From Candidatus Obscuribacterales bacterium (GTDB lineage Bacteria > Cyanobacteriota > Vampirovibrionia > Obscuribacterales > Obscuribacteraceae), in contig JAIEQI010000224.1 in assembly GCA_019747875.1 (NCBI GenBank), positions 1 to 36,948 on the forward strand: a stretch of 36,948 bases of DNA, in the 5' to 3' direction. The notes under the pieces were generated by a model that saw only the letters and a program-made list of their open reading frames with translations, had not been told where the DNA came from and did not search any database. Positions 15,625 through 22,667 of the stretch are shown here, piece after piece. Each line of letters starts with the position of its first letter. Position 1 is the first letter of the stretch. The translations under genes and the position numbers were made by a program.

Positions 15625-15661
15625 AAAGGACAGGAAGGGACCGGAAACCAGCCCCTTCCTG
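15625..15661 (-). terminator. terminator of the coiled-coil protein gene
   Basis: CAGGAAGGG (15631-15639) pairs with CCCTTCCTG (15653-15661). On the minus strand the stem is followed by TCCTTTTGCTC. It lies about 70 bases after the stop codon of 15732-17150. Confidence 0.7.
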
Positions 15662-15731
15662 CTTCAAAGTTGCGTGGCGCCAAGGGGCGCGGCGCGCATC
15701 ATACGGGCACCTTGATGTAGAGGTTTGGATA

Positions 15732-17150
15732 CTAGCTGCAGAGCAAAAGTTTGAGCCGGCTCTCCCAGCCGACCGAATGAACTACCCTTTTCTGCCCTCT
15801 TTTCTTGGCCTCCGATCTGCTGACGTTGCCGTTTGCCAATTCAACGGCGTCGTTCTTTTGATTGAAAACGAAGATGGCTCCCACACCTGGGTTGTCCACT
15901 ACGTAGAGTACGCGCTTGCTCTCTCGGGTGACTTCGAATATCACGTTTTTGCCGATCGACAGTCGCTTGCAGGTCGAGCTACCATTCCACATCTGTCCCT
16001 TAATTAGTGCTCGCACGCAGCGCTGCCGCTCGGTCAGGTCAACTCGTTTCGACCGCTTTTTTGTTGTCACCTCCTTGTGATAAGAGAGCAGATCCTGCAG
16101 AAACTTTCCTTCCAGCCCAGACAAGAATGGCTCCCAGAATTCTTTGGGAACGGCAGGGATGGGAAGCTGCTTCCATTCCTGCTTCTGTGGGCGTTCTCGA
16201 GGGAACCAAACGAGCCCATTGCTGAGCCAATCTCCTAGCGCCTGGAAAGGGTACTCTTTCGAAATCTCATCTCCTACGCTGAGCTTTTCTGCTTCCTGCC
16301 AAGTTATGAACTCTTTTGTTCCGAGCGTCACAGCTAGCTTCGTTTTGAAGATCACTTCCTTCTTGGGACTCCAGTTTGCTCCCCTCTTACTCCAAGATTT
16401 GATAACCTGCAGGTCCATGTTGAAGATGCTGACGGATTGCCCATTAGAGAATGTGATTTGGCGTTCTTCGACGAGCAGCGGAAAGGACTCACGGGAGGGC
16501 AGCATGAAGGAATCGTACAATCCAGCTAGCTCGCCGCCGATCAGCACGTCATGGTTCCGGTAGTAGTCGTTCTTCGGTCGCAAGGTAACTTCATGTTGCA
16601 AGCAAAGTATGGAACTGACAGTGATTGCCAATCCATTAGTCAACTCACCCATAAGCTGCTGTTTGCGTGCCTCGACTTCATTTAGCTTTTCAATTTGCTC
16701 TGCCTGCTTTTGCCTCCTTAGCCTTTTTTCCTCTTCGAATTGCTCGTCCAGTCTGCGTTTACGGGACTCCCAGAGGTCTTCGGCTCTCAAGAGAATGCTT
16801 TTCGGGCATCCTTTTATCAACCGTCCGGGAGTGAATAAAGCTCGCTTGAAATCGATCTGTCGCCCTGCAAACATAGTTGTGGAGCAAATTTCAATTCCGG
16901 AAGCGTCCTCCGTTATGTTCCAGGTCGTTATGCTGCCGACTGGAGAAATGGGTCGCAGGAAAAATACGCCGCGATTGCTTTCCATCGGTTTGGTGTCGAA
17001 AACGATCTTGCAGATCCATTGTTCGCCCTCTAGTGGCAGTGGACCTTGATAGAACTTGCTTATGAAAGCTATTTTCTTGAAGCTATGATTTTCCCCGCGC
17101 AGGCTGTCGTGGTGCTTCACGAAGCGAACCGTGAGATCTTCCTGGGTCAT
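15732..17150 (-). CDS. hypothetical coiled-coil protein
   Basis: Starting at ATG 17150 (AAGAGGTGG upstream) the product has 472 residues; a longer frame to 17240 lacks a ribosome binding site. The first 110 residues are strand-rich (EQWICKIVFDTKP, GVFFLRPISP). A strongly charged coiled coil at about 125-170 (ESRKRRLDEQFEEEKRLRR, then more Glu/Lys heptads) leads to a globular region with further strands (EVIFKTKLAVTLGTKEF). The last 90 residues are basic (KKRSKRVDLTERQRCV ... RSEAKKRGQKRV). No catalytic motif or known domain is recognised. No signal peptide. It stands alone between cassette B and the asparaginase gene, with its own terminator. Confidence 0.75.
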   Translation of the reverse strand: MTQEDLTVRFVKHHDSLRGENHSFKKIAFISKFYQGPLPLEGEQWICKIVFDTKPMESNRGVFFLRPISPVGSITTWNITEDASGIEICSTTMFAGRQIDFKRALFTPGRLIKGCPKSILLRAEDLWESRKRRLDEQFEEEKRLRRQKQAEQIEKLNEVEARKQQLMGELTNGLAITVSSILCLQHEVTLRPKNDYYRNHDVLIGGELAGLYDSFMLPSRESFPLLVEERQITFSNGQSVSIFNMDLQVIKSWSKRGANWSPKKEVIFKTKLAVTLGTKEFITWQEAEKLSVGDEISKEYPFQALGDWLSNGLVWFPRERPQKQEWKQLPIPAVPKEFWEPFLSGLEGKFLQDLLSYHKEVTTKKRSKRVDLTERQRCVRALIKGQMWNGSSTCKRLSIGKNVIFEVTRESKRVLYVVDNPGVGAIFVFNQKNDAVELANGNVSRSEAKKRGQKRVVHSVGWESRLKLLLCS

Positions 17151-17432
17151 GTGCCACCTCTTATGAGTCTTGAAACAGTGCAATGTGTTTGGGGGTGAAC
17201 GGTTTTCGCCTTTGGCAATGGAGTGAGTAGATGAGATCACCTTAAAGATTTGCGACTGCCAGATTCAATAAAGTTCGGAGTGCTCTTTTCAAAGTTCTGG
17301 GATTACCACGTACATTTGGGGGCGTGTGGTCTTTGCGAAGCTTGCACTAAAAGCTTTTTGATCCCAAAGCACACTGATTTGCTATCCTGTTGGGCTGAAA
17401 AGCTCCCCGCGTAATATGGTTAGGATGTGACG

Positions 17433-18482
17433 ATGTCTTTGCGCTCAATAGCACTGTATGTGGTGACTCTCGCAATCGGTTCGACCTTTTTAATTGGAGG
17501 AATTACCTTGCCTGCAAAAGCTGCTGATAAGGCGGTGCTTGTTATTCATGGAGGCGCTGGAGTTGAAGCGGGATTGACCGATTTGGAGCAAGAAAATTAC
17601 AAAAAGGGTTTGAAGGAAGCGTTGGAAGCAGGCTTTGCGGCTTGGAAGCGTGGAGATGAAGCGGTTGACGTTGTAAAAGCTGCCGTTTGCAAGTTGGAAG
17701 ATAATCCATTATTCAACGCAGGGCGAGGCGCGGTTTTTTCGCATGAGGGAAAGAATGAACTAGATGCTGCGATTATGGATGGCAGAGACCGAAAGGCTGG
17801 TGCGGTTGCTGGTGTAACTACTGTCAAGAACCCGATTTTGGCTGCTATTGCAGTTATGCAAAAGTCGCCTCACGTGATGCTCGTAGGCAATGGCGCCGAT
17901 ACGTTTGCAAAAGAGCAGGGGCTGGAGATCGTTGATCAAAAATACTTTTTTACGCAAAAACGCTGGGACGATCTTCAAAAGAAATTGGACGACGAGAAAA
18001 AGAAAAAGAGCCTTGGACCAGGAGCTACAGAAGCATCCACAGCTAGCTCATCGGGGCTCGGCGTTGATCACAAGTTTGGAACAGTTGGTGCAGTCGCTCT
18101 TGATTCGAAAAACAATTTGGCGGCTGGTACTTCTACCGGCGGTCTCACTAACAAACGTTGGGGAAGAGTTGGAGATTCGCCTGTCATTGGCGCCGGCACG
18201 TATGCAAGCAATGATTGTTGTGCGGTCTCTTGCACCGGCGAAGGTGAATGGTTCATTCGAAATACTGTTGCCTCCGACCTTGCGGCAAGAGTGCGGTATA
18301 AACGCTCTAGTGTTAAAACTGCCGCAGATGCAATTATTCATGGCGTTCTGGCGCCAGATCGTGGCGAGGGCGGGCTTATAGTTATCGATAACAAAGGCAA
18401 CTTCGCTATGGACTTCAATAGCCCTGGGATGTTCCGCGGCTGGATCGGCGCCGATGGTGTCCCACACGCCTTCGTTTATTAA
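17433..18482 (+). CDS. secreted isoaspartyl peptidase / plant-type L-asparaginase
   Basis: A 349-residue N-terminal-nucleophile hydrolase preceded by a signal peptide (hydrophobic 6-27, cleavage after AKA at about 30). Hallmarks: HGGAG (39-43), NPLFNAGRGAVF (91-102), the autocleavage site G216-T217 in HKFGTVGAVALD, and the substrate loop TSTGG (233-237) with NKRWGRVGDSP. Family members cut themselves into two subunits, Thr217 becoming the nucleophile, and hydrolyse isoaspartyl dipeptides and asparagine. A linker (184-212) rich in Lys, Asp and Ser just before the cleavage site is typical. The ATG at 17433 is preceded by TTAGGATG; a GTG two codons earlier is possible. Export suggests scavenging of peptides or amide nitrogen in the periplasm. 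Confidence 0.93.
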   Translation: MSLRSIALYVVTLAIGSTFLIGGITLPAKAADKAVLVIHGGAGVEAGLTDLEQENYKKGLKEALEAGFAAWKRGDEAVDVVKAAVCKLEDNPLFNAGRGAVFSHEGKNELDAAIMDGRDRKAGAVAGVTTVKNPILAAIAVMQKSPHVMLVGNGADTFAKEQGLEIVDQKYFFTQKRWDDLQKKLDDEKKKKSLGPGATEASTASSSGLGVDHKFGTVGAVALDSKNNLAAGTSTGGLTNKRWGRVGDSPVIGAGTYASNDCCAVSCTGEGEWFIRNTVASDLAARVRYKRSSVKTAADAIIHGVLAPDRGEGGLIVIDNKGNFAMDFNSPGMFRGWIGADGVPHAFVY

Positions 18483-18506
18483 GGCACTATATCTGGTGCC
18501 ATTTTT
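18483..18506 (+). terminator. terminator of the asparaginase gene
   Basis: GGCAC (18483-18487) pairs with GTGCC (18496-18500) and is followed by ATTTTT. The stem begins directly after the stop codon. Confidence 0.65.
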
Positions 18507-18524
18507 GAATGTTATCTGGCATCG

Positions 18525-18540
18525 TACGAGGCGCCTCGTA
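18525..18540. repeat. 16-bp perfect palindrome
   Basis: TACGAGGCGCCTCGTA reads the same on both strands. It lies between the convergent terminators of 17433-18482 and 18634-18978, at the left border of the GC-rich island. It could be a protein binding site or simply the tip of a hairpin. Confidence 0.6.
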
Positions 18541-18549
18541 AGGTGGCGG

Positions 18550-18588
18550 AAAAAATAACCGGACCGGAAGGGGCATGCAGCCCCTTCC
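18550..18588 (-). terminator. terminator at the downstream end of the GC-rich island
   Basis: GGAAGGGGC (18566-18574) pairs with GCCCCTTCC (18580-18588) around a five-base loop. On the minus strand a run of T (complement of 18550-18556) follows nine bases after the stem. It closes the minus-strand series that begins near 27.9 kb. Confidence 0.65.
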
Positions 18589-18633
18589 GCCGGCGAATGT
18601 GCTACGAGCGACTAGCTCGCGAAAAACGGCGAG

Positions 18634-18978
18634 TTACTTGCCGCCAGACTTGAGAGCGAGAAGTTTCTCGCGCTCACGCTTGGCGAACCAGTCGTCCTCG
18701 CTCAGTACTTCGGGAAGCGGAACGAGCTCGGTTTCGCGTGCCGGTGCCGCGCGGTTAGGTATGAAGGCAACGGTCGGAGCGGCCGGCGCTTTTGTGGTGT
18801 CCTTGGAGTTGGGCGTCGAGAGGCTCCTGATGAGCTCACTGAGCACCTGAAGACCGCGAGCCATCGGACCGTAGCTGCGCTCCATCTTCGCGAGATACCT
18901 TTTCCCCATCAGGTCAAGGAGCTCGTAGAGTCTGACCATGAAGCCTCGCTTCTTGGTTCGGTCAGCGGACCCTTTCAT
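18634..18978 (-). CDS. small basic hypothetical protein
   Basis: AGGAGG stands seven bases before ATG 18978, giving 114 residues (an in-frame ATG at 19002 lacks a ribosome binding site). The first 55 residues are basic and helical (KKRGFMVRLYELLDLMGKRYLAKMERSY), the middle is a Pro/Ala/Thr linker (DTTKAPAAPTVAFIPNRAAP) and the end is a charged helix (DDWFAKREREKLLALK). No family recognised. It is the last gene of the GC-rich minus-strand island. Confidence 0.75.
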   Translation of the reverse strand: MKGSADRTKKRGFMVRLYELLDLMGKRYLAKMERSYGPMARGLQVLSELIRSLSTPNSKDTTKAPAAPTVAFIPNRAAPARETELVPLPEVLSEDDWFAKREREKLLALKSGGK

Positions 18979-19015
18979 AGTAGTCCTCCTGTTCTTTTCC
19001 ATTTTCCAGCGCAGA

Positions 19016-19046
19016 AAGAAGCGTTGGCTATTCGCCGATGCTTCTT
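19016..19046 (-). terminator. weak intergenic hairpin
   Basis: AAGAAGC (19016-19022) pairs with GCTTCTT (19040-19046) across a 17-base loop, just after the stop of 19059-19355 on the minus strand and followed there by TTTC. A partial terminator is possible. Confidence 0.45.
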
Positions 19047-19058
19047 CTTGATGCTCGC

Positions 19059-19355
19059 TCAGGCTGCCAGCGGGACCGCGACGAAGCCGCGACGCTGGTC
19101 GCCACGCAGCCAGGCGTTCAGTCCGAGGTAGTGGACGTCGTTGCGCCAGCCGGTGAAGTCAGCCTTGTGGCTGAGGTTCTCCGGGCAGAAGACGCGCTCG
19201 CCATCTACAGCGTTGTAGACGCAGCCGTCGTGCCAGGCGACGAACTTGTAGCCGTGCTTGAGAGCGATGCCCGCGATTTGGGGGCGCGTGTAGCGAAGAT
19301 AGTCGCCGAAGTGACGCGGGTCGAAGATGTCGCGGTCGTGAATGTTTGCCGTCAT
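19059..19355 (-). CDS. hypothetical protein, 98 residues
   Basis: From ATG 19355, behind AGGGAGATG, the product is 98 residues: an acidic and His-rich start (TANIHDRDIFDPRHFGDYLRY), then GYKFVAWHDGCVYNAVDGERVFCPENLSHKADF and a C-terminal LRGDQRRGFVAVPLAA. The W-H-D-G, N-x-V-D-G-E-R and two Cys give the look of a small compact fold, but I recognise no family. The longer frame to 19562 overlaps the next gene and is not used. Confidence 0.72.
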   Translation of the reverse strand: MTANIHDRDIFDPRHFGDYLRYTRPQIAGIALKHGYKFVAWHDGCVYNAVDGERVFCPENLSHKADFTGWRNDVHYLGLNAWLRGDQRRGFVAVPLAA

Positions 19356-19386
19356 TGGGTCATCTCCCTGCTGTCTGAAGGTGATA

Positions 19387-19626
19387 CTAGCGGTGGTGTC
19401 GACGGCGCCGGCGGCGGGTCGGAGCGAGCCACTTGTCGAGTTCGCTCTTCGCTTTGCCGATTGGGCGGTAGATGCCGGTGACCAGACAGGCATTGGCCTG
19501 CAGCTGGTGGCGGTCGCAGTCGCGGAGTTCGCGGCGCGACATGGTGAAATACGGGTACGCATTGCGCGCGGGGCGGGAGATAATGCCGTACTTCGCCAGC
19601 AGATAGGGGTCGACTCTTTCGCTCAA
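19387..19626 (-). CDS. small basic hypothetical protein with TTG start
   Basis: The 79-residue frame begins at TTG 19626, six bases after a perfect AAGGAGG; no ATG lies in range. It starts SERVDPYLLAKYGIISRPARN and ends in a run of seven Arg among nine residues (APTRRRRRRHHR), which suggests nucleic-acid binding or an artefact of the GC-rich end. Two Cys are present. No family recognised. Confidence 0.6.
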   Translation of the reverse strand: MSERVDPYLLAKYGIISRPARNAYPYFTMSRRELRDCDRHQLQANACLVTGIYRPIGKAKSELDKWLAPTRRRRRRHHR

Positions 19627-19684
19627 ATCAAGACCTCCTTGTCGTTTGAGTGGAAGTTCAGGAAGAAGAGAAGAGCAAGGACGA

Positions 19685-19714
19685 GGGGCTCGAGGAATTG
19701 CTTCCCCGAGCCCC
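19685..19714 (-). terminator. hairpin with GCAA tetraloop after the PLD-like gene
   Basis: GGGGCTCG (19685-19692) pairs with CGAGCCCC (19707-19714); inside, on the minus strand, GGAA-GCAA-TTCC forms a second stem with a GNRA tetraloop. It follows the stop of 19753-21681 by 38 bases. No T run, so it may stabilise a 3' end rather than terminate. Confidence 0.6.
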
Positions 19715-19752
19715 AGTCCCAGCTAATGACGCCGGCGCTCGCGCGTCGGCGC

Positions 19753-21681
19753 TTAGTCCTTCAGACCGGTTCCGTCCCACTTGCCGGTGACCAGCATGGC
19801 GACCTCGCGGGCCTTGTAGCCCAGGAGCCACCACTTCTGCCAGTCATCGGTCGTAGCCAGGAACCCGCGGCTGAAGGGCGCAGCAGCCACGACCGGATCG
19901 ACCTTGGACTTGGCGTTGTCGAACGCCTTGACGGCGCCGTCAACATCCTTGCCCAAGAACGCGTCCGGACCGGCGACCGACGGAACGGTACCGACGAAGT
20001 CGGCGACGCTCCCGATGCCACCGGCGTTCAGCACGTCGGAGCCCGAGTTGCCGTCCGCCTTGGGGGCGTTCTTGGCCAGCTCGTCCTCCTTGCGCTTGGC
20101 GGCGTTGGCCGCGGCGCGTGCCTTGTAGTGGCTGTTCAGCTCGAACAAGTTCACGAACACGTACTGGGCGAACTTCTTGTTGCCCCGCACGATGACCATG
20201 TTCTCGTCGTTGCTGTACGACGCCTTGAAGCCGAGGTTGTGCGACCCGAAGATCACGACCGGATTGTCACCGAACGGGTCGATGACGACGATCTTGCCGT
20301 GGGTGATCGCGTGGGCTTCGGGGAGCTTGAGCAGCTCCTTGACGAAGTTGGCGAACTCGACTTCCCGGCCCTCCGGCACCGTGAAGAGCGGCGGACGACC
20401 CTTGCGCCACTTCGGGCGGATGCCGCGAAGCGCCATCGGGTTGCTGACGGTCCAAGCCTGGTACAGCTCGGGCCGGGCGTTCCAGATATCCGCCGCCCAG
20501 TGGACGACCGACGGGCTACCCGGATAGAACACCTCACCCACGATCATGTCCTTGGCGCCGAACATCAGTTCCTTGACGCGAGCCATGTCCGGCGGGGTGG
20601 CCGGGTTGGTCTTCGGCTTGACCTTCTCGGGCGTGTTGGGCGCGAAGTAGACCTCGACGATGGTGCCATCGTCGAGCTTGAACTCCTTACCCTTGGCGTT
20701 CTCGGCGCGGAACTTCGCGGACTGCTCCGCGTTGTCCTCCTTGGTGCGCCCGAAGTAGTCGGCGAAGAACTCCGCGATCGGCGTGTGCTCGATCGAGGTG
20801 GAGATGTTCGCCTGGCAGAACCAACCGGTGGTGGTGTGGTTGGCGCTGGTGATGTAGACGGCGAGCGCCTTCTTCAGCTCGTTCAGAAGAACGTGCGTCT
20901 TGTTGTGGGCGATACCGCCTTCGAGCATGCGGTCGGTGATGTCCGCGCCGGCGTCGTGCAACGCCTTGCGGGCCGGAGCGTTGGTCTCGTCCTTCTCGCC
21001 CGTGTTGCCGAGGATGAGCGAGAAGAGGTCGATGTTGTCCAGCATGAGCTGAACCATCTGCGGCTCGGCGAGCTCGTAGAGGTTCGACAGCACCTTGCCC
21101 TTGATGGCGCGAGCCCGCTTGAAGGGCTCCATCATCATGTCCGGGTGACCGCCGCCCAGCCGCGCACGAATCGGGTCACCGACCGTTTGCAGGCGCTTGA
21201 ACAGCTCTTCCCAGTCCGGCAGCCCGTCCTTGTCGGTGGGCAGGCTGTGAGCCAGCCACTGCGTGGACAGGGTGCCGTTGGTGAAGGTCACGCTGAAGAC
21301 GTCGTCCACCTTGGTGGTGAACGTGACTTCGTTCGAGACGACCTTCATCGAGTCGAGGGGCTTCAGGTTGTCGACGGTGCCGACCATCGGAACCAGCTCG
21401 TAGCTGACCGTGGAGCCCAGGGGGCCGCGGTCGAGCCAGAACATGCACTGGATCGGCCAGACCGTCGAGGGCTGGCTCTTCCATTCGGCGCGGTTGTCGG
21501 GCTGACCAGCAAAGGGCAGCTTCGTCTCCAGCACCGTGCGCTCGCCGGTCTTCGAGTCGATGCGCGTGAGCGCGAACCCGAGACAGTTCTTGAGCGCCTT
21601 GCGACCCGGGAGTTCCCAGGCGATGAGCGCGACGCGGTCGTTGTTGAGCGCGTTGATCTTGATACCGTTGTTCGTAGGCAT
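19753..21681 (-). CDS. PLD-like phosphodiesterase family protein, 642 residues
   Basis: Starting at ATG 21681 (AAGGAAGGA upstream) the protein has an N-terminal beta domain of about 120 residues (VALIAWELPGR, CLGFALTRID, then PIQCMFWLDRG and YELVPMVG), a pattern I associate with the N-terminal domain of a widespread bacterial PLD-like family. A helical middle is followed by two HKD-type sites: H259-x-K261 with SANHTTTGW (279-287), and H461-G-K463 with D468 and GSHN (479-482). The first site lacks the expected acidic residue, the second is complete, and ENMVIV (493-498) is the usual tail. The last 110 residues are Ala/Lys-rich and low in complexity. Such enzymes cut phosphodiester bonds in lipids or nucleic acid; the substrate is not known. 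No signal peptide. Codon use is strongly GC-ending. Confidence 0.82.
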   Translation of the reverse strand: MPTNNGIKINALNNDRVALIAWELPGRKALKNCLGFALTRIDSKTGERTVLETKLPFAGQPDNRAEWKSQPSTVWPIQCMFWLDRGPLGSTVSYELVPMVGTVDNLKPLDSMKVVSNEVTFTTKVDDVFSVTFTNGTLSTQWLAHSLPTDKDGLPDWEELFKRLQTVGDPIRARLGGGHPDMMMEPFKRARAIKGKVLSNLYELAEPQMVQLMLDNIDLFSLILGNTGEKDETNAPARKALHDAGADITDRMLEGGIAHNKTHVLLNELKKALAVYITSANHTTTGWFCQANISTSIEHTPIAEFFADYFGRTKEDNAEQSAKFRAENAKGKEFKLDDGTIVEVYFAPNTPEKVKPKTNPATPPDMARVKELMFGAKDMIVGEVFYPGSPSVVHWAADIWNARPELYQAWTVSNPMALRGIRPKWRKGRPPLFTVPEGREVEFANFVKELLKLPEAHAITHGKIVVIDPFGDNPVVIFGSHNLGFKASYSNDENMVIVRGNKKFAQYVFVNLFELNSHYKARAAANAAKRKEDELAKNAPKADGNSGSDVLNAGGIGSVADFVGTVPSVAGPDAFLGKDVDGAVKAFDNAKSKVDPVVAAAPFSRGFLATTDDWQKWWLLGYKAREVAMLVTGKWDGTGLKD

Positions 21682-21895
21682 AGTTCGATTTCCTTCCTTT
21701 TGCGCATTGCGCGCGGTAGATTGGAAAGATTCCTCTCGCCCGACTACAAGCCGAACGAGGTTCACCAAGGCTTGCGCCCGGTGAGTTGAAGACTCAGCTA
21801 GTTCTAGCCGAGCCCCGGTGAGAAACAAGCTTTCGCTTAACCGGGACCCGGAAAGGCAGCGCACCGCATCTGGTGCAGCCGCTATCTTCCCGGAT

Positions 21896-21943
21896 CCCGT
21901 CAGGCACAGACCGGCGAATTGCTCCGCCGGTCTGTGTAACGGG
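21896..21943 (-). terminator. long two-part hairpin after the cold-shock-like gene
   Basis: A perfect 12-bp stem CACAGACCGGCG/CGCCGGTCTGTG (21905-21916 with 21925-21936) is extended by CCCGT/ACGGG (21896-21900 with 21939-21943). On the minus strand the inner loop reads GAGCAATT, which can close to a GCAA tetraloop. It starts 10 bases beyond the stop of 21954-22202. Another weaker hairpin (CCCCGGT/ACCGGG) lies at 21812-21847. Confidence 0.7.
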
Positions 21944-21953
21944 TCTGGGGGCC

Positions 21954-22202
21954 TTAGCCCTTCGGCTTTTCGGCCCTTTCGACCACTTTCACTCCAATTA
22001 CACGGCCGTACACTTGGCCGTGCATCTGGAACTCGACCTTGTCGCCTTCACGGGGGTGGTCGGCGGTGCCAGGCCAGAGGTCGTTGGCATAGAACATGTG
22101 CGTCTGACCCGTTCCTTCCGCTTTGATGGAGCCACGTCCAGCGTTGTACCAAAGTACTTTGCCGCGCTGGCGTTCCTGCTGACGCGAAGGGATATATCTC
22201 AT
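21954..22202 (-). CDS. divergent cold-shock-domain protein 1
   Basis: From ATG 22202 the product has 82 residues; GTG 22232 would add ten basic residues and neither has a clear ribosome binding site. The body follows a cold-shock domain: GKVLWYNAGRGSIKAE matches the G-x-V-x-W-F-N-x2-K-G-x-G-x-I start, HMFYANDLWPG takes the place of D-V-F-V-H-x-S-x-L, and EGDKVEFQMHGQVYGRVIGVKVV matches E-G-x-x-V-x-F and the final strand. RNP1 is degenerate (no Phe in GRGSIK) and the D-V-F-V-H motif is altered, so single-stranded nucleic acid binding may be weaker or different. It sits beside a second such gene (22302-22628). Confidence 0.7.
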   Translation of the reverse strand: MRYIPSRQQERQRGKVLWYNAGRGSIKAEGTGQTHMFYANDLWPGTADHPREGDKVEFQMHGQVYGRVIGVKVVERAEKPKG

Positions 22203-22301
22203 TTTTCGTGTTCCGATTTTGCCTCTTTTCACGTAGGGTTTCAGCCTTGCATGCGGCAGTCCTTACCGTCGCATGGTCCCTTTTGTGTGGCGTTAGCAAC
22301 G

Positions 22302-22628
22302 TCAGGCGCGGTGCACGACCATCACGAGGGTGGCCGTGTTGCGAACGCCGATGCTGCCGGCGGTGTAGTCGACGATGTCGCCTTCGAGCACGAATTCCGT
22401 GCCGCGAAGCTCGTAGTTCTTGAAGCGCACGTCGTGTCCGCCATCGAACGGCTCGATGATGCCGCCCTCGGCGTTGGTGGACTTGACCATGCCGCGGCTG
22501 CGACCATTGAGAACCGGCGGCAGATGCATGACCTCATCGGTCAGGCGGAAGCCGTCGGCATCGACGAGCATCGGACGCGCTTTCATCCAGCTGTCCGGCT
22601 CGAACGTCTTGGCAGTGCTGATGCTCAT
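22302..22628 (-). CDS. divergent cold-shock-domain protein 2
   Basis: GGAG six bases before ATG 22628 sets the start and gives 108 residues. After about 45 residues of unassigned leader, the rest reads as a cold-shock domain: RGMVKSTNAEGGIIEP for the RNP1 strand pair, DGGHDVRFKNYELRG for D-G-G-x-D-V-F-V-H-x-S-x-L, LEGDIVDYTA for the E-G-x-x-V-x-F strand and RNTATLVMVV as the last strand. The nucleic-acid-contacting Trp, Phe and His are replaced (S-T-N, G-I-I, R-F-K), so the fold may be kept with a new ligand. Adjacent to the first cold-shock-like gene, with about 100 bases between. Confidence 0.66.
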   Translation of the reverse strand: MSISTAKTFEPDSWMKARPMLVDADGFRLTDEVMHLPPVLNGRSRGMVKSTNAEGGIIEPFDGGHDVRFKNYELRGTEFVLEGDIVDYTAGSIGVRNTATLVMVVHRA

Positions 22629-22667
22629 CTTGAGCTCCATCCTTGGGGTTTCGTCCTCTACGTCTGC

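Noticed and set aside
15603..16007. 134-codon plus-strand frame
   Set aside because: It overlaps the 3' end of the coiled-coil gene and its terminator, and has no ribosome binding site.
19342..21789. 815-codon open frame on the plus strand
   Set aside because: It is the shadow of the PLD-like gene: GC-rich codons on the minus strand leave few stops opposite. It has no ribosome binding site and a Val/Arg/Leu/Asp-rich composition typical of antisense frames.
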